From the NCBI GenBank assembly GCA_031269795.1, contig JAISYR010000019.1:1-40245 (forward strand): 40,245 bases of DNA, written 5' to 3'. The position numbers and the translations under genes are program-made. Shown in pieces: positions 1-9,252 of this stretch. The stretch is from Puniceicoccales bacterium (lineage in GTDB: Bacteria > Verrucomicrobiota > Verrucomicrobiia > Opitutales > JAIRKQ01). Each line of letters starts with the position of its first letter. Position 1 is the stretch's first letter. Below the pieces are notes generated by a model. The model made no database searches, was not told where the DNA came from, and worked only from the letters and a program-made list of their open reading frames with translations.

Positions 1-165
1 GAAGGCTATAATTTCAATGGTGAGCGAATTGACATGGGGCATCTAGACCGTCCAATCAATCCAGGACAAGGTCCATTGGATGATATTGTGTTATATTTTA
101 TAATGAACCCAGATCCAAATCCTGGACCTGGAGAACGGCACATAGAAGCTCTTATACGACCATAG
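1..165 (+). CDS. C-terminal end of an unidentified protein (5' truncated by window)
   Basis: Frame 1 is open from the first base to a TAG at 163-165, giving 54 codons. The peptide is polar, rich in Gly, Pro and Asp near its end (NPDPNPGPGERH), and matches no family I recognise. Because the window starts inside it, neither start nor domain can be seen. It is supported only by the open frame and by its position upstream of a structured intergenic stretch, so it could be spurious. Confidence 0.4.
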   Translation, partial: EGYNFNGERIDMGHLDRPINPGQGPLDDIVLYFIMNPDPNPGPGERHIEALIRP

Positions 166-191
166 ACAAGACCCCGGATGCCGATCCTAGG

Positions 192-245
192 CGACGCCAC
201 GGAGATGTACTTTGCCGTGGGTGATGCATCTCGCGATGTGCGTCG
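192..245 (+). promoter_or_regulatory. Imperfect nested inverted repeat between genes
   Basis: CGACGC at 192-197 pairs with GCGTCG at 240-245, and GAGATG at 202-207 pairs with CATCTC at 227-232. CCACGG (197-202) could alternatively pair with CCGTGG (215-220), so two mutually exclusive folds are possible. No T-run follows, so a simple terminator is unlikely. It lies in the leader between the truncated gene and transketolase. Confidence 0.3.
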
Positions 246-288
246 TTAACATATGGTAAAATTTGGATTATCTGAAAAATCCACCATT

Positions 289-317
289 CCATGGCATGGA
301 CTGCAAGTCCGCCATGG
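289..317 (+). promoter_or_regulatory. Strong hairpin upstream of the likely transketolase start
   Basis: CCATGGC (289-295) pairs with GCCATGG (311-317) and GGACT (298-302) with AGTCC (306-310). The result is a 12-bp stem with a two-base bulge and a GCA loop. The most upstream ATG of the transketolase frame (291) lies inside the left arm, which argues against that start and for ATG 402. It could be a terminator of the upstream gene or a leader structure; a T-rich stretch appears only about 10 bases later. Confidence 0.45.
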
Positions 318-401
318 CTGTCAATCGTATTTTCGCTTGCAAATTTTAACCCAAACAACACTTTCCAGACCCATGAGAGAAAAGAAATCATCTTCCATGC
401 G

Positions 402-2369
402 ATGAAGGAGCTATTACCCATTGTAAATGATGGCAGAGGATTGTTCATGGATGCCGTTGAAGCAGCGAATTCTGGGCACCTGGGTATGCCGATGGGATGT
501 GCCGAAATTGGAGCTGCCCTATTTGGGAAACTTCTCCGGTTTGACCCGGATAATCCAACGTGGGTGAATCGGGACCGTTTTATTCTGTCGGCCGGACATG
601 GCAGTATATTTTTGTACGTGTGGCTGCATTTGGCAGGCTATAATATCTCCCTCGAAGATATAAAAAATTTTAGAAAATCCGGCAGCATAACCCATGGACA
701 TCCTGAATTTAATAAGAACCTCGGCATAGAATGTACCACAGGCCCTCTGGGGCAAGGGGTGGCAAACGCGGTCGGTATGGCTCTATCATGCAAAAAGCAG
801 GCGGCGAGATTCAACACCGCGAAACATAAAATCTTCGACAATTTTGTCGTTTGTCTATGCGGCGATGGGTGTCTACAGGAAGGTATTGCGGCGGAGGCCT
901 GTTCCCTTGCCGGCCATTGGAAGTTGGATAATTTGATACTAATTTTTGATTCCAACGATGTAACACTGGATGCCAAATTATCGAAATCCCAGAGTGAAAA
1001 CATCATCCAAAGGTTTGAAGCTTATGGCTTTGAAGTAGCTCAAACCAATGGCAATGATTTGAACGATTTTATAAAAACCTTCAATGATGTGAAATCTTCA
1101 CGGTCACTACGCCCAAAGATGATAATTGCCAAAACCATCATCGGGCTTGGGATCGATGAAATTGCGGGAACAAATCAGGCCCACGGAACTGCAGGTACAA
1201 AATTTATTGACACAGCCAAACGGAAAATGGGGCTACCGCCCACTAAATTTTTTGTTTCCGAAACCACCAAAAGATTTTTTGCCCATAGGAAATCGGAATG
1301 TAAAAAAGAGTATTCCACATGGTTGGATATGTTTAAAGCCTGGCAGGAAGAAAATCCAGGCTTGGCACAAGCGTTGCTAGAAGATGACCCAACGGCGATG
1401 GTACACGTTTTAGATGCACTGGAACCATCAAACCGAGACAGGACGTCGACCCGTGCCGCTGCGGGGGAAGTTTTACAAACCATTGCGAAATATGACGAAT
1501 CGGTGATTACGGGAAGTGCGGACCTATTTGCTTCGGCGGGGAATTACATAAAGGATAGCGGTGATTTTTCATCGGAGAATGTGCAGGGGCGCAATATCTA
1601 TTTTGGTGTTCGAGAACATGCCATGGCAGCAATCATGAATGGGGTAGCCTATGATGGAATGTTCCGTCCGTCCTGTTCGACATTTTTGGTCTTTTCCGAC
1701 TACATGCGTGCTGCCATACGAATGGCGGCATTGGCAAAGCTTGGACAGATTTTCATTTTCACCCATGATTCCATAGCGGTTGGAGAAGATGGTCCGACCC
1801 ACCAACCCGTAGAAACCCTCACGGCATTGAGGTGCCTTCCCAACTTGGATGTGATTCGTCCAGCGGATTATGAAGAAACGGTGGGGGCTTGGCGATTGGC
1901 CATGGCAAATATAAATCGTCCAACGGCACTGATTTTATCTAGGCAAGAACTTCCTCATCTTGTACAAACAAATGTCACCCAACGGAGAAACGGTGTACAA
2001 AAAGGGGCCTACATCGCACATGCAGAAGTGGGAAAATTAGAACGCATAATACTGGCATCTGGCAGTGAATTGCGCCTAGCCATGCAGGCAGCTCCATTGT
2101 TTGATGGCACACGGGTGGTTTCTGTCCCATGCATGGAAGCTTTTGAACGGCAGTCAAAGGAATATAAAAGTATGGTGTTGCCCCAAAACTGTATTAGAAG
2201 AATTGCAATGGAAGCAGGAATTTCGATGCCATGGCACAAATATGTCGGGTCAAGTGGTATTGTCATAGGTGTGGATTCCTTTGGATATAGTGGTCAACCG
2301 GCGGATTTGATGAATAGTTTCGGTATAACATTGGAAAATTTGAAAAATATAGTACATAGTTTATCCTAA
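402..2369 (+). CDS. tkt: Transketolase
   Basis: This thiamine-diphosphate enzyme moves two-carbon ketol units between sugar phosphates in the non-oxidative pentose phosphate pathway. It aligns along its whole length with bacterial transketolases. The N-terminal pyrophosphate domain has SGHLGMPMG, SAGHGS with its active-site His, TTGPLGQG and the metal/ThDP motif GDGCLQEG followed by a D-N pair. The pyrimidine domain has GVREHAMAAIMNG with the catalytic Glu and THDSIAVGEDGPTHQP with the substrate His. A C-terminal transketolase domain follows. The frame is open back to an ATG at 291, but those 37 codons do not resemble the family and contain a strong hairpin, so I start at ATG 402 (MKELLPIV). 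No strong ribosome site is visible. The AsmA-like gene begins 19 bases downstream, so the two may be co-transcribed. Confidence 0.93.
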   Translation: MKELLPIVNDGRGLFMDAVEAANSGHLGMPMGCAEIGAALFGKLLRFDPDNPTWVNRDRFILSAGHGSIFLYVWLHLAGYNISLEDIKNFRKSGSITHGHPEFNKNLGIECTTGPLGQGVANAVGMALSCKKQAARFNTAKHKIFDNFVVCLCGDGCLQEGIAAEACSLAGHWKLDNLILIFDSNDVTLDAKLSKSQSENIIQRFEAYGFEVAQTNGNDLNDFIKTFNDVKSSRSLRPKMIIAKTIIGLGIDEIAGTNQAHGTAGTKFIDTAKRKMGLPPTKFFVSETTKRFFAHRKSECKKEYSTWLDMFKAWQEENPGLAQALLEDDPTAMVHVLDALEPSNRDRTSTRAAAGEVLQTIAKYDESVITGSADLFASAGNYIKDSGDFSSENVQGRNIYFGVREHAMAAIMNGVAYDGMFRPSCSTFLVFSDYMRAAIRMAALAKLGQIFIFTHDSIAVGEDGPTHQPVETLTALRCLPNLDVIRPADYEETVGAWRLAMANINRPTALILSRQELPHLVQTNVTQRRNGVQKGAYIAHAEVGKLERIILASGSELRLAMQAAPLFDGTRVVSVPCMEAFERQSKEYKSMVLPQNCIRRIAMEAGISMPWHKYVGSSGIVIGVDSFGYSGQPADLMNSFGITLENLKNIVHSLS

Positions 2370-2388
2370 ATAACTTTGCTGTAAGTTT

Positions 2389-5355
2389 ATGAAAAAATTG
2401 AAATTTTTATTTTGGTTATGCGTGGTGTTTTGTTTGGCGATCCTAAGCATAAGGGTTCCCTATGTGCAAACATATATGATTAAACGTTATTTGGCTCGAC
2501 GTTTCGACGAAGTTTATGTGGATAGGGTATCCATCGGGTTTAATGCCGCCAAGATACGAAATTTAGCTCTTTCATCCAAAAACATTGATTTGCGGGTCGT
2601 GGATTTCGATGTCAAATGGTCCTTGCGAGACTTAGTGTTGCTGCACGAATTAAAGATCAGCGAAGCGAATGTGGATAAGGTATTTATAAACTATACAAGG
2701 CCCGAGGCGGCGGCTAAATCGGGACCTAAGGTTCCGATCGTCGGAAAAGATGAGTACAAAAATTTGCAAGAGCGATTTGCCAAGTTTCGTAGTATTGTCG
2801 ACTTCGTAAAGTCACCAAAATTTCCACTAAAGACCACCATCGACCATGTGAAGATTAATGGATTACTGAGCATAGATGAGTATATCATTGCCGAGATCTC
2901 TTTGGATGGAAGCGGTTTTGCTCCTCTAAGTGCTGCAATTGTCGATATTAAATCCGATGTCGAAATTGGAGACACAACGCCCATAGGGCTGAATTTTAAT
3001 GGTAAAGCTAAAATCTTTCAATCCGGCGATGCTTCCATTGAGGACATAGATTTTAATTGTGATTGTGAGTTATTTAATCCAACGAAACAATCAAAAAAAA
3101 TGTTCAACATAACCTCCCTTTATAGGGTAACACCCTCTGAAAATTTATACCGCATACGCGTAGGTAATGACGAAGGGACCGACATATTGTGTAACACAGA
3201 AATAAAATACCAAAAAGACCAACAAAAATTATTTATCGAATGTGAAAAATTCCTCAATATGACAGAGTTCAGTACATCGATTTTGTCACAAATCGTATTT
3301 AATACACGGTGGAGTGGGGAATTTGAATTTGAAAATTGGAATGGGTTATTGAAAGGCAGTTGGGGCTGTATCCTTGATAAAAATCTTATCAAAAATTATC
3401 TGCCATCGTTGAAACCTAATGTGTCAGTATCCGGAGGGGTGGTATTGAAGATGGTAAATGGAACATTGGTGGTAAATTCGATGGAAGCAGCCTGTGAAGA
3501 TAAGAAAGATTCTTGGAAAATTGCTCTCTCTTCCACGAACCCGATAGTTATTTGGAATAAAGATGCCGGATATTTAGCCTCGAAAAATATTTTTAACTCC
3601 GGGAAAAGTTTATGTAGAATGACGGTTGAAAATTTTAATCCGAAAGTGTTTTCGACGACCAAATCGACAGAAAAAATCGATACTATCATTTCGGGGCAAT
3701 TTGACATCTCATCCGTGGATGGATGTTGGATAGTAAAATCTAGTGAAAAGTCATTGTTGAAATTTGATGCTCTGACCATTATCCAAAATTCTAAAAAACA
3801 CATAGAAAAGGTGAATGTCGCTTGCCAAGCAGCCTTAAACTTGGTAGGTAATACCACCCAGTTGGCATTCAATGACATAGCCATAAGTGAGGCCAACGGA
3901 AATGAAATTGCAGCGGGAGCCATCAGCTTTTCATTGACTGACAACAAACGACTAAATGCTTTGGACTGTTATATGGTCTGCCGGCTAGATCAACTGGCAC
4001 AAATCTCATGGCTTGCCGCAGGAACTCCCATTAAGTCGGGAATCTGTTCGGGACATGTAAACTTTACGCGAACGTCGGATTCAACCGCAGTACAGGGCAA
4101 CTTGAATCTTAAATCCTTCGTACTGGATGACAATTCGGTACCAATAAATGGCCAATGGATCGTAGATTTTACACGTGCCAACGATAATATCAAATCGAAC
4201 ATGGAACTTGATATTTCCGGACAAAATAATACGTCGGTATTTTTAACAATTGACACATTTTACGAAAACAATGCATTGAATAAGCCAACTTTGAAATTTG
4301 ACCTAAGGGGAGATGCCCTGTCTATTCCTGACTTGACCAACCTTGCAAAAGTTCCTATGGGCATGTTCTCCACATTCTCTACGAGTAGAGATACATTATT
4401 GGCTAAAACAAAATCCATAGCCTCTGCCATCGAACAAAACGATGCGTCCGCCCAGCAAGAACAAAAATCATCGCTCTTCAAGGGGATAAAAAAATGGTTA
4501 AAGGGCAATGGGGAATGTTTGGTCAGTATAAAAAAGCTCTTTCTCCCCGGCGAGGGAATACTAGACAATGTGGAATGTTTATGTTACATGACACACAACA
4601 AAGTCGATTTGAGAACGGTAAACTTTCTGCTGGCGGAATCTCCATTTGACTTGAAAGCCTCATTGGAATATTTCCAAGATAAAGCACAAAATCCCTATGA
4701 CTTTGCTCTTAGCAGTACTTTTTGCATGAAAGATATCGGGAAAATTTGCAGAGGGATAAAACCTTCCAGAGAAGCCATGATAGAAGGAACAGGAAAGATT
4801 GACGTAGAGCTTGCATCGCAAGGAAATGATGAATGGACAACTATAAGGTCGGGACAGGGAATAATAAATATTGAATGTTCCAATGGCATTCTTCACCTAG
4901 CCAATTTCTTAAATCAAAAGAATAGGGCTATTCTAGGTGCATTTGAGTTTGCAAGTGGGATCCTTTCGCAAGCAAATGAACATGTCGCTAACGCTAATTT
5001 CCTCATGGAGGAATTTCAGCAGCTGTGCTATGATACGATACAAGTTAATATCTACCGCAATAAAGATCTAGATATTTTCATGAATGAACTGAATATTCTG
5101 GGTCCAACAGTCCACATTAATGCTTCCGGATCGATCGTCCATGCGAGGCACAAATACTTTTACAATTCGCCGCTTTCCGTCGACGTTAAAATAAATGCTG
5201 CAGGGAAATTGGGTGAAATCTTTGACCGATTGGGTCTCATAACATACAAGCCTAAAAATTCGAAATACATGCAAGGACCAAGGTTTAACGTAAAAGGGAC
5301 ACTCGTAGATCCTGACTTTTCGGATTTCACAAAAATTTTGTATCCATTATTTTAG
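2389..5355 (+). CDS. AsmA/TamB-like envelope protein, large
   Basis: The 988-residue protein begins with Lys residues and one hydrophobic helix (residues about 5-22, no signal cleavage site), the usual inner-membrane anchor of the AsmA superfamily. The rest is long alternating beta-strand sequence with no catalytic motif. Its early part (conserved YMIKRYLARRF, then VSIGFNAAKIRNLAL and DFDVKWSLRDLVLL) resembles the AsmA/DUF748 N-terminal pattern, and its end (FNVKGTLVDPDFSDF) resembles the AsmA C-terminal region. In the family these proteins form periplasmic grooves implicated in phospholipid transport to the outer membrane. That role here is inferred from architecture, and the family assignment rests on pattern rather than on strong motifs. 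The gene follows transketolase by 19 bases and precedes ruvB. Confidence 0.6.
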   Translation: MKKLKFLFWLCVVFCLAILSIRVPYVQTYMIKRYLARRFDEVYVDRVSIGFNAAKIRNLALSSKNIDLRVVDFDVKWSLRDLVLLHELKISEANVDKVFINYTRPEAAAKSGPKVPIVGKDEYKNLQERFAKFRSIVDFVKSPKFPLKTTIDHVKINGLLSIDEYIIAEISLDGSGFAPLSAAIVDIKSDVEIGDTTPIGLNFNGKAKIFQSGDASIEDIDFNCDCELFNPTKQSKKMFNITSLYRVTPSENLYRIRVGNDEGTDILCNTEIKYQKDQQKLFIECEKFLNMTEFSTSILSQIVFNTRWSGEFEFENWNGLLKGSWGCILDKNLIKNYLPSLKPNVSVSGGVVLKMVNGTLVVNSMEAACEDKKDSWKIALSSTNPIVIWNKDAGYLASKNIFNSGKSLCRMTVENFNPKVFSTTKSTEKIDTIISGQFDISSVDGCWIVKSSEKSLLKFDALTIIQNSKKHIEKVNVACQAALNLVGNTTQLAFNDIAISEANGNEIAAGAISFSLTDNKRLNALDCYMVCRLDQLAQISWLAAGTPIKSGICSGHVNFTRTSDSTAVQGNLNLKSFVLDDNSVPINGQWIVDFTRANDNIKSNMELDISGQNNTSVFLTIDTFYENNALNKPTLKFDLRGDALSIPDLTNLAKVPMGMFSTFSTSRDTLLAKTKSIASAIEQNDASAQQEQKSSLFKGIKKWLKGNGECLVSIKKLFLPGEGILDNVECLCYMTHNKVDLRTVNFLLAESPFDLKASLEYFQDKAQNPYDFALSSTFCMKDIGKICRGIKPSREAMIEGTGKIDVELASQGNDEWTTIRSGQGIINIECSNGILHLANFLNQKNRAILGAFEFASGILSQANEHVANANFLMEEFQQLCYDTIQVNIYRNKDLDIFMNELNILGPTVHINASGSIVHARHKYFYNSPLSVDVKINAAGKLGEIFDRLGLITYKPKNSKYMQGPRFNVKGTLVDPDFSDFTKILYPLF

Positions 5356-5435
5356 AATATGTGGGTTAAAAATTTTTGACTTATAAAAAATAAGCACCAA
5401 ATTAAATCCATTCGAATCAATGGTTGTTAAAAGGT

Positions 5436-6473
5436 ATGTCACAGGTTATGAAGTCCAACATCAACACCGCTCCCCAGGGCCTTAACGCAAAAAATGATAC
5501 CATTGAGAGTTCCCTCAGACCGTCCGATTTTATAGATTTCGTCGGCCAAGAGAAAACCGTGGAACGCTTGAAAATTATGACGGGGGCAGCAAAGAAACGG
5601 GGGGAGGCACTGAGTCACATTTTGCTTAGTGGGCCTCCTGGACTGGGGAAAACTACTCTTGCGATGATTTTGGGACAGGAAATGGGCAGTAATATTCGCG
5701 TAACATCGGGGCCGGTAATTGAAAAAGCTGGCGATTTGGCTGGTTTACTGACTAGCCTTGAAGCCTGCGATATTTTATTCATCGACGAAATACATCGGGT
5801 ACCTAAAACCGTGGAAGAGTATTTGTATTCTGCGATGGAAGATTTTCGCATTGACATAATGATTGACCAGGGACCGAATGCTCGAAGTGTCAGCCTGAAT
5901 CTTCCACCATTTACACTTGTTGGGGCTACAACAAGAACGGGCCTGCTCAGTGCACCTCTAAGGAGTAGATTTACGTTGCAGACCCGCTTGGACTATTATC
6001 CCCGTGAAATTTTAGCAAAAATCGTCGCGCGTAGTGCGAAATTACTATCCGTTGAAATAGATCCCGACTGTGCCAATGAAATTGCAAGCAGGTCTCGGGG
6101 CACCCCAAGGATAGCAAATAATTTGCTGCGGTTTGTCCGTGATTTTGTACAGCAAAAGGCCATCTCGAACATATCCAAAAATGTTGTAAAGGCTGCACTT
6201 GAGATGTTGGAAATCGACGTGGATGGGCTCGATGAAATGGACAAAAAAATCCTTTCCTGTATGGCACAAAACTATTCCGGTGGCCCGGTTGGGTTTGGTA
6301 CAGTTGCCGTCGCGGTGGGTGAAGATTTACAAACCATCGAAGAGGTCCATGAACCATATTTAATAACGGAAGGCTATATCCAGAGGACTGCCCAGGGAAG
6401 AGTCCTCACCGGCAAAGGTTGGAAAAAAGTTGGGCTTGAACAGACGGTTATTCAGGAACATTTTCAAATTTAA
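5436..6473 (+). CDS. ruvB: Holliday junction branch-migration helicase RuvB
   Basis: RuvB is the hexameric AAA+ motor that, with RuvA, drives branch migration of Holliday junctions in recombinational repair. Visible features in order are the family N-terminus ([15 protein letters not shown]), Walker [10 protein letters not shown], Walker [11 protein letters not shown], sensor 1 GATTRTG, arginine-finger region LRSRF, and the C-terminal winged helix ending in [14 protein letters not shown]. Length (about 345 residues) is normal. The frame extends to a TTG at 5424; ATG 5436 or ATG 5448 is more likely, and none has an ideal ribosome site. The uracil-DNA glycosylase gene starts two bases after its stop, so the two repair genes look co-transcribed. 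ruvA and ruvC are not in the window. Confidence 0.95.
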   Translation: MSQVMKSNINTAPQGLNAKNDTIESSLRPSDFIDFVGQEKTVERLKIMTGAAKKRGEALSHILLSGPPGLGKTTLAMILGQEMGSNIRVTSGPVIEKAGDLAGLLTSLEACDILFIDEIHRVPKTVEEYLYSAMEDFRIDIMIDQGPNARSVSLNLPPFTLVGATTRTGLLSAPLRSRFTLQTRLDYYPREILAKIVARSAKLLSVEIDPDCANEIASRSRGTPRIANNLLRFVRDFVQQKAISNISKNVVKAALEMLEIDVDGLDEMDKKILSCMAQNYSGGPVGFGTVAVAVGEDLQTIEEVHEPYLITEGYIQRTAQGRVLTGKGWKKVGLEQTVIQEHFQI

Positions 6474-6475
6474 CC

Positions 6476-7348
6476 ATGCCACTTTCCAATGAAAAAGTTC
6501 TAGAGCTGCTTGAAATGGAATTGCTAGCATTGAAAAGTGAAGGGTTTTGTAGCTTGCCAGTTTCAAAAGACAGCATACTGTCTTTGAAAAATTTGTCATC
6601 CGGATTAAACAGGTCCAACAATATCCTAACCCCCATGAAACAATCGCCCATTGGGGAAGAAATTTGTAAAAATCCAACGGCAATAAAAAACATATTACCC
6701 ACTAATCCGAAGGTTATTCTTCCCCAGGGCAGCAAACTTGAGCAATATGAGTGGCTAAGGAATAGGGTCCTAAACTGTGAAGAGTGTAAAAAACATGTTC
6801 GGCCAGGGAAAAAAATCGTTTTCGGCATAGGAAATGTCGATGCGGATATTCTGTTCTGCGGGGAAGCTCCCGGGGCAGATGAAGAGATAGTAGGAGAACC
6901 ATTCGTCGGGCGTGCAGGGCAATTGTTGACAAAAATAATTCTGGCCATGGAACTGTCCCGCAGCGATGTGTACATAGCAAACATCATGAATTGGCGCCCG
7001 GAAATGCCAACGGCGGTTGGTAATCGGCCCCCAACGCAGGAAGAGATGGAATTTTGCTTACCCTACCTATTGGCCCAAATTGAAATTGTTCAACCCAAGG
7101 TAATCGTTGCGCTGGGAGCGACGGCGGTTAGCGGATTGCTGGGCCATGACCCAACGCGTCGCATGCACGATGTGCGTGGGAAATGGGCGACATTTGCAAA
7201 TACGCCGCTCATGGTAACATTCCATCCTTCATACCTGTTACGGAATAATACGAATGCTGCCAAACGTGTCGTATGGGAAGATATGCTGGAAGTCATGAAA
7301 AAGCTGCATATGCCCATAAATGAAAAACAGCAAAATTATTTTTTGTAG
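6476..7348 (+). CDS. Uracil-DNA glycosylase, family 4 (Fe-S type)
   Basis: This enzyme removes uracil from DNA at the start of base-excision repair. Motif A is GEAPGADEEIVGEPFVGRAG, the type seen in family 4 enzymes, and the C-terminal catalytic/DNA-binding motif is FHPSYLLRN. A Cys pair (CEECKK) about 20 residues before motif A and a later Cys (MEFCLPYL) are consistent with the family's Fe-S cluster. The third expected Cys position reads Trp (NWRP), as in some family members. About 90 N-terminal residues precede the core and are low in recognisable features. The ATG lies two bases after the ruvB stop, suggesting a repair operon. Confidence 0.88.
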   Translation: MPLSNEKVLELLEMELLALKSEGFCSLPVSKDSILSLKNLSSGLNRSNNILTPMKQSPIGEEICKNPTAIKNILPTNPKVILPQGSKLEQYEWLRNRVLNCEECKKHVRPGKKIVFGIGNVDADILFCGEAPGADEEIVGEPFVGRAGQLLTKIILAMELSRSDVYIANIMNWRPEMPTAVGNRPPTQEEMEFCLPYLLAQIEIVQPKVIVALGATAVSGLLGHDPTRRMHDVRGKWATFANTPLMVTFHPSYLLRNNTNAAKRVVWEDMLEVMKKLHMPINEKQQNYFL

Positions 7349-7425
7349 GACAATGCAAGTGCATAATTGGGAATGAAAGTGCTAATTTCCTTGCCTAATC
7401 GGCGGCCTTGTGTTTTTTGTAAAAC

Positions 7426-9165
7426 ATGTGGTTTCAAATTGACGTTGGACTTTCAGAGGTAGTATTAGAAGCGGCTCAGGCATGTAATATTTCGACGGTT
7501 GATTTTTCCCCGGACATTCGTCAAGCTGATCCACGATTCGGGGATTTTCAGGCGAATGGTGTATTACCCTATGCGAAATTGCATCGTTTGAACCCAAGGC
7601 ATGTGGCGGAACAAATTGTCGAAAAATTACGTTCCATGGGAGATTTTTCTGAAAAGATTGAGGTCAACGTTGCTGGACCGGGATTTATTAATTTTAAATT
7701 ATCGGGAGGTTTCCTTGCCGAATGGTTGAATTTATACAAATCCGAAAATGATTACAGGTCAGCAATAGCGCAGGATTGGTCTGGGAAACGCATAGTTATC
7801 GACTATTCATCTCCAAATACTGCCAAGCAAATGCACGTTGGTCATCTACGTTCCATGAACATCGGGGATTCTATCTACAGAATTTTGAAATTCTGTGGTG
7901 CCGATATTATTCGGGACAATCACGTCGGGGATTGGGGAACGCAATTCGGTATCTTAATCATGGTCATCAAAAAAAAGAGGCTACATACATCCGACCTATC
8001 CCTGGAAGAGATTGAATCGCTGTACCAACAGGGCAGCGCATTGGTCAAAGAAAACGAGGATTTTTTGGCCATTGCCAGAAACGAATTGGTCAAGTTGCAA
8101 AGTGGTGATCCAGAAAACCTCGAAATTTGGGAAACGATCAATAAAATCTCCCAGGCTGCATTCGATGAAATTTATACGGAAATGGGGGTGTCCTTTGACC
8201 GTACGCTCGGCGAGTCATTTTACCGGGATCGGGTCCACAGAGTATACCAAGAATTGACGGAAAAGCACATTGCCAAAATGGACAATGGGGCACTATGTGT
8301 CTTCCACGAAGAGCATGAACAATTCAGTGAGCAGCCATTCATCGTGAGAAAAGCAGACGGGGCTTCAAACTATGCCACCACGGACCTGGCAACCGTATTA
8401 TATCGGACGGAAACGTTGCATGCCGATGAATTAATTTATGTCACGGATGGCCGACAGCGGGACCATTTTCAACAATTGTTTCTTACCGTACAAAAGTGGT
8501 ATGCAGCTTTTGGCCGTAAATGTCCAGCCATGCAACACGTGTGGTTCGGAACCATTTTAGGGGAAGATGGGAAAGCGATAAAAACACGTTCTGGATCCCC
8601 AATAAAACTTAAAGAGTTACTAAATGAGGCCAAGACACGTGCTCGGGAAATCGTCGATGAAAAGAGTAAGGATCTGTCAAATTCGGAAAAACAACGGGTG
8701 GCAAATGTGCTCGGCATAGATTCCATAAAATACGCCGATTTGTTGCCTAATCGTACAGGAGACTACGTTTTCTCGTGGGAGAAAATGCTATCATTTGATG
8801 GAAATACGGCTGCCTATTTACTGTACGCCATCGCCAGGATAAAATCGATCCTGAGGAAATGTAATTGCGATGTGGCTAATATCACCGCCGATTGCTTGGA
8901 AACGGAGTCAGAAAGAAATCTCGTTCGCAAATTGACCTATTTCCCGATAATTCTATCCCAGGCAGCAAAGGAATTGAGGTCCCACCATATCTGTACCTAT
9001 TTGTTTGAGCTAACGGGAGAATATTCTGCTTTCTATAATATGGATCGTATCCTTGGCGAACAAGTAAATGTTACATCCCGTCGGCTAACAATCATTATTC
9101 GCACCTTAAATATACTGGAAACAGGCATGCATTTGTTGGGATTGAAAACGTTGGAAAAGATGTGA
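7426..9165 (+). CDS. argS: Arginyl-tRNA synthetase
   Basis: This class I synthetase charges tRNA-Arg. The order is an N-terminal Add-1 domain, the HIGH-type signature HVGH at about residues 137-140 in SSPNTAKQMHVGHLRS, the conserved DNHVGDWGTQFG, the degenerate KMSKS region FGTILGEDGKAIKTRSG, and the C-terminal DALR anticodon-binding domain with HHICTYLFELTGEYSAFY. Length, 579 residues, is normal for the family. ATG 7426 gives the expected N-terminus, but no Shine-Dalgarno sequence is visible. It sits 77 bases after the glycosylase gene. Confidence 0.95.
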   Translation: MWFQIDVGLSEVVLEAAQACNISTVDFSPDIRQADPRFGDFQANGVLPYAKLHRLNPRHVAEQIVEKLRSMGDFSEKIEVNVAGPGFINFKLSGGFLAEWLNLYKSENDYRSAIAQDWSGKRIVIDYSSPNTAKQMHVGHLRSMNIGDSIYRILKFCGADIIRDNHVGDWGTQFGILIMVIKKKRLHTSDLSLEEIESLYQQGSALVKENEDFLAIARNELVKLQSGDPENLEIWETINKISQAAFDEIYTEMGVSFDRTLGESFYRDRVHRVYQELTEKHIAKMDNGALCVFHEEHEQFSEQPFIVRKADGASNYATTDLATVLYRTETLHADELIYVTDGRQRDHFQQLFLTVQKWYAAFGRKCPAMQHVWFGTILGEDGKAIKTRSGSPIKLKELLNEAKTRAREIVDEKSKDLSNSEKQRVANVLGIDSIKYADLLPNRTGDYVFSWEKMLSFDGNTAAYLLYAIARIKSILRKCNCDVANITADCLETESERNLVRKLTYFPIILSQAAKELRSHHICTYLFELTGEYSAFYNMDRILGEQVNVTSRRLTIIIRTLNILETGMHLLGLKTLEKM

Positions 9166-9200
9166 ATCGATCATAATGTTTGGGTAATATTCAGAAAATC

Positions 9201-9233
9201 TTGACATGTCTATGGAGAGTAGTGTTTTATGAT
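9201..9233 (+). promoter_or_regulatory. Candidate promoter for the symporter gene
   Basis: A consensus TTGACA lies at 9201-9206. The best -10 candidates are TTTTAT (9225-9230, spacer 18) or TATGAT (9228-9233, spacer 21), so only the -35 is convincing. It is in the 87-base gap after argS, where a separate transcript would start. Confidence 0.35.
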
Positions 9234-9252
9234 ACTCTAGAAGTAACGGAAG

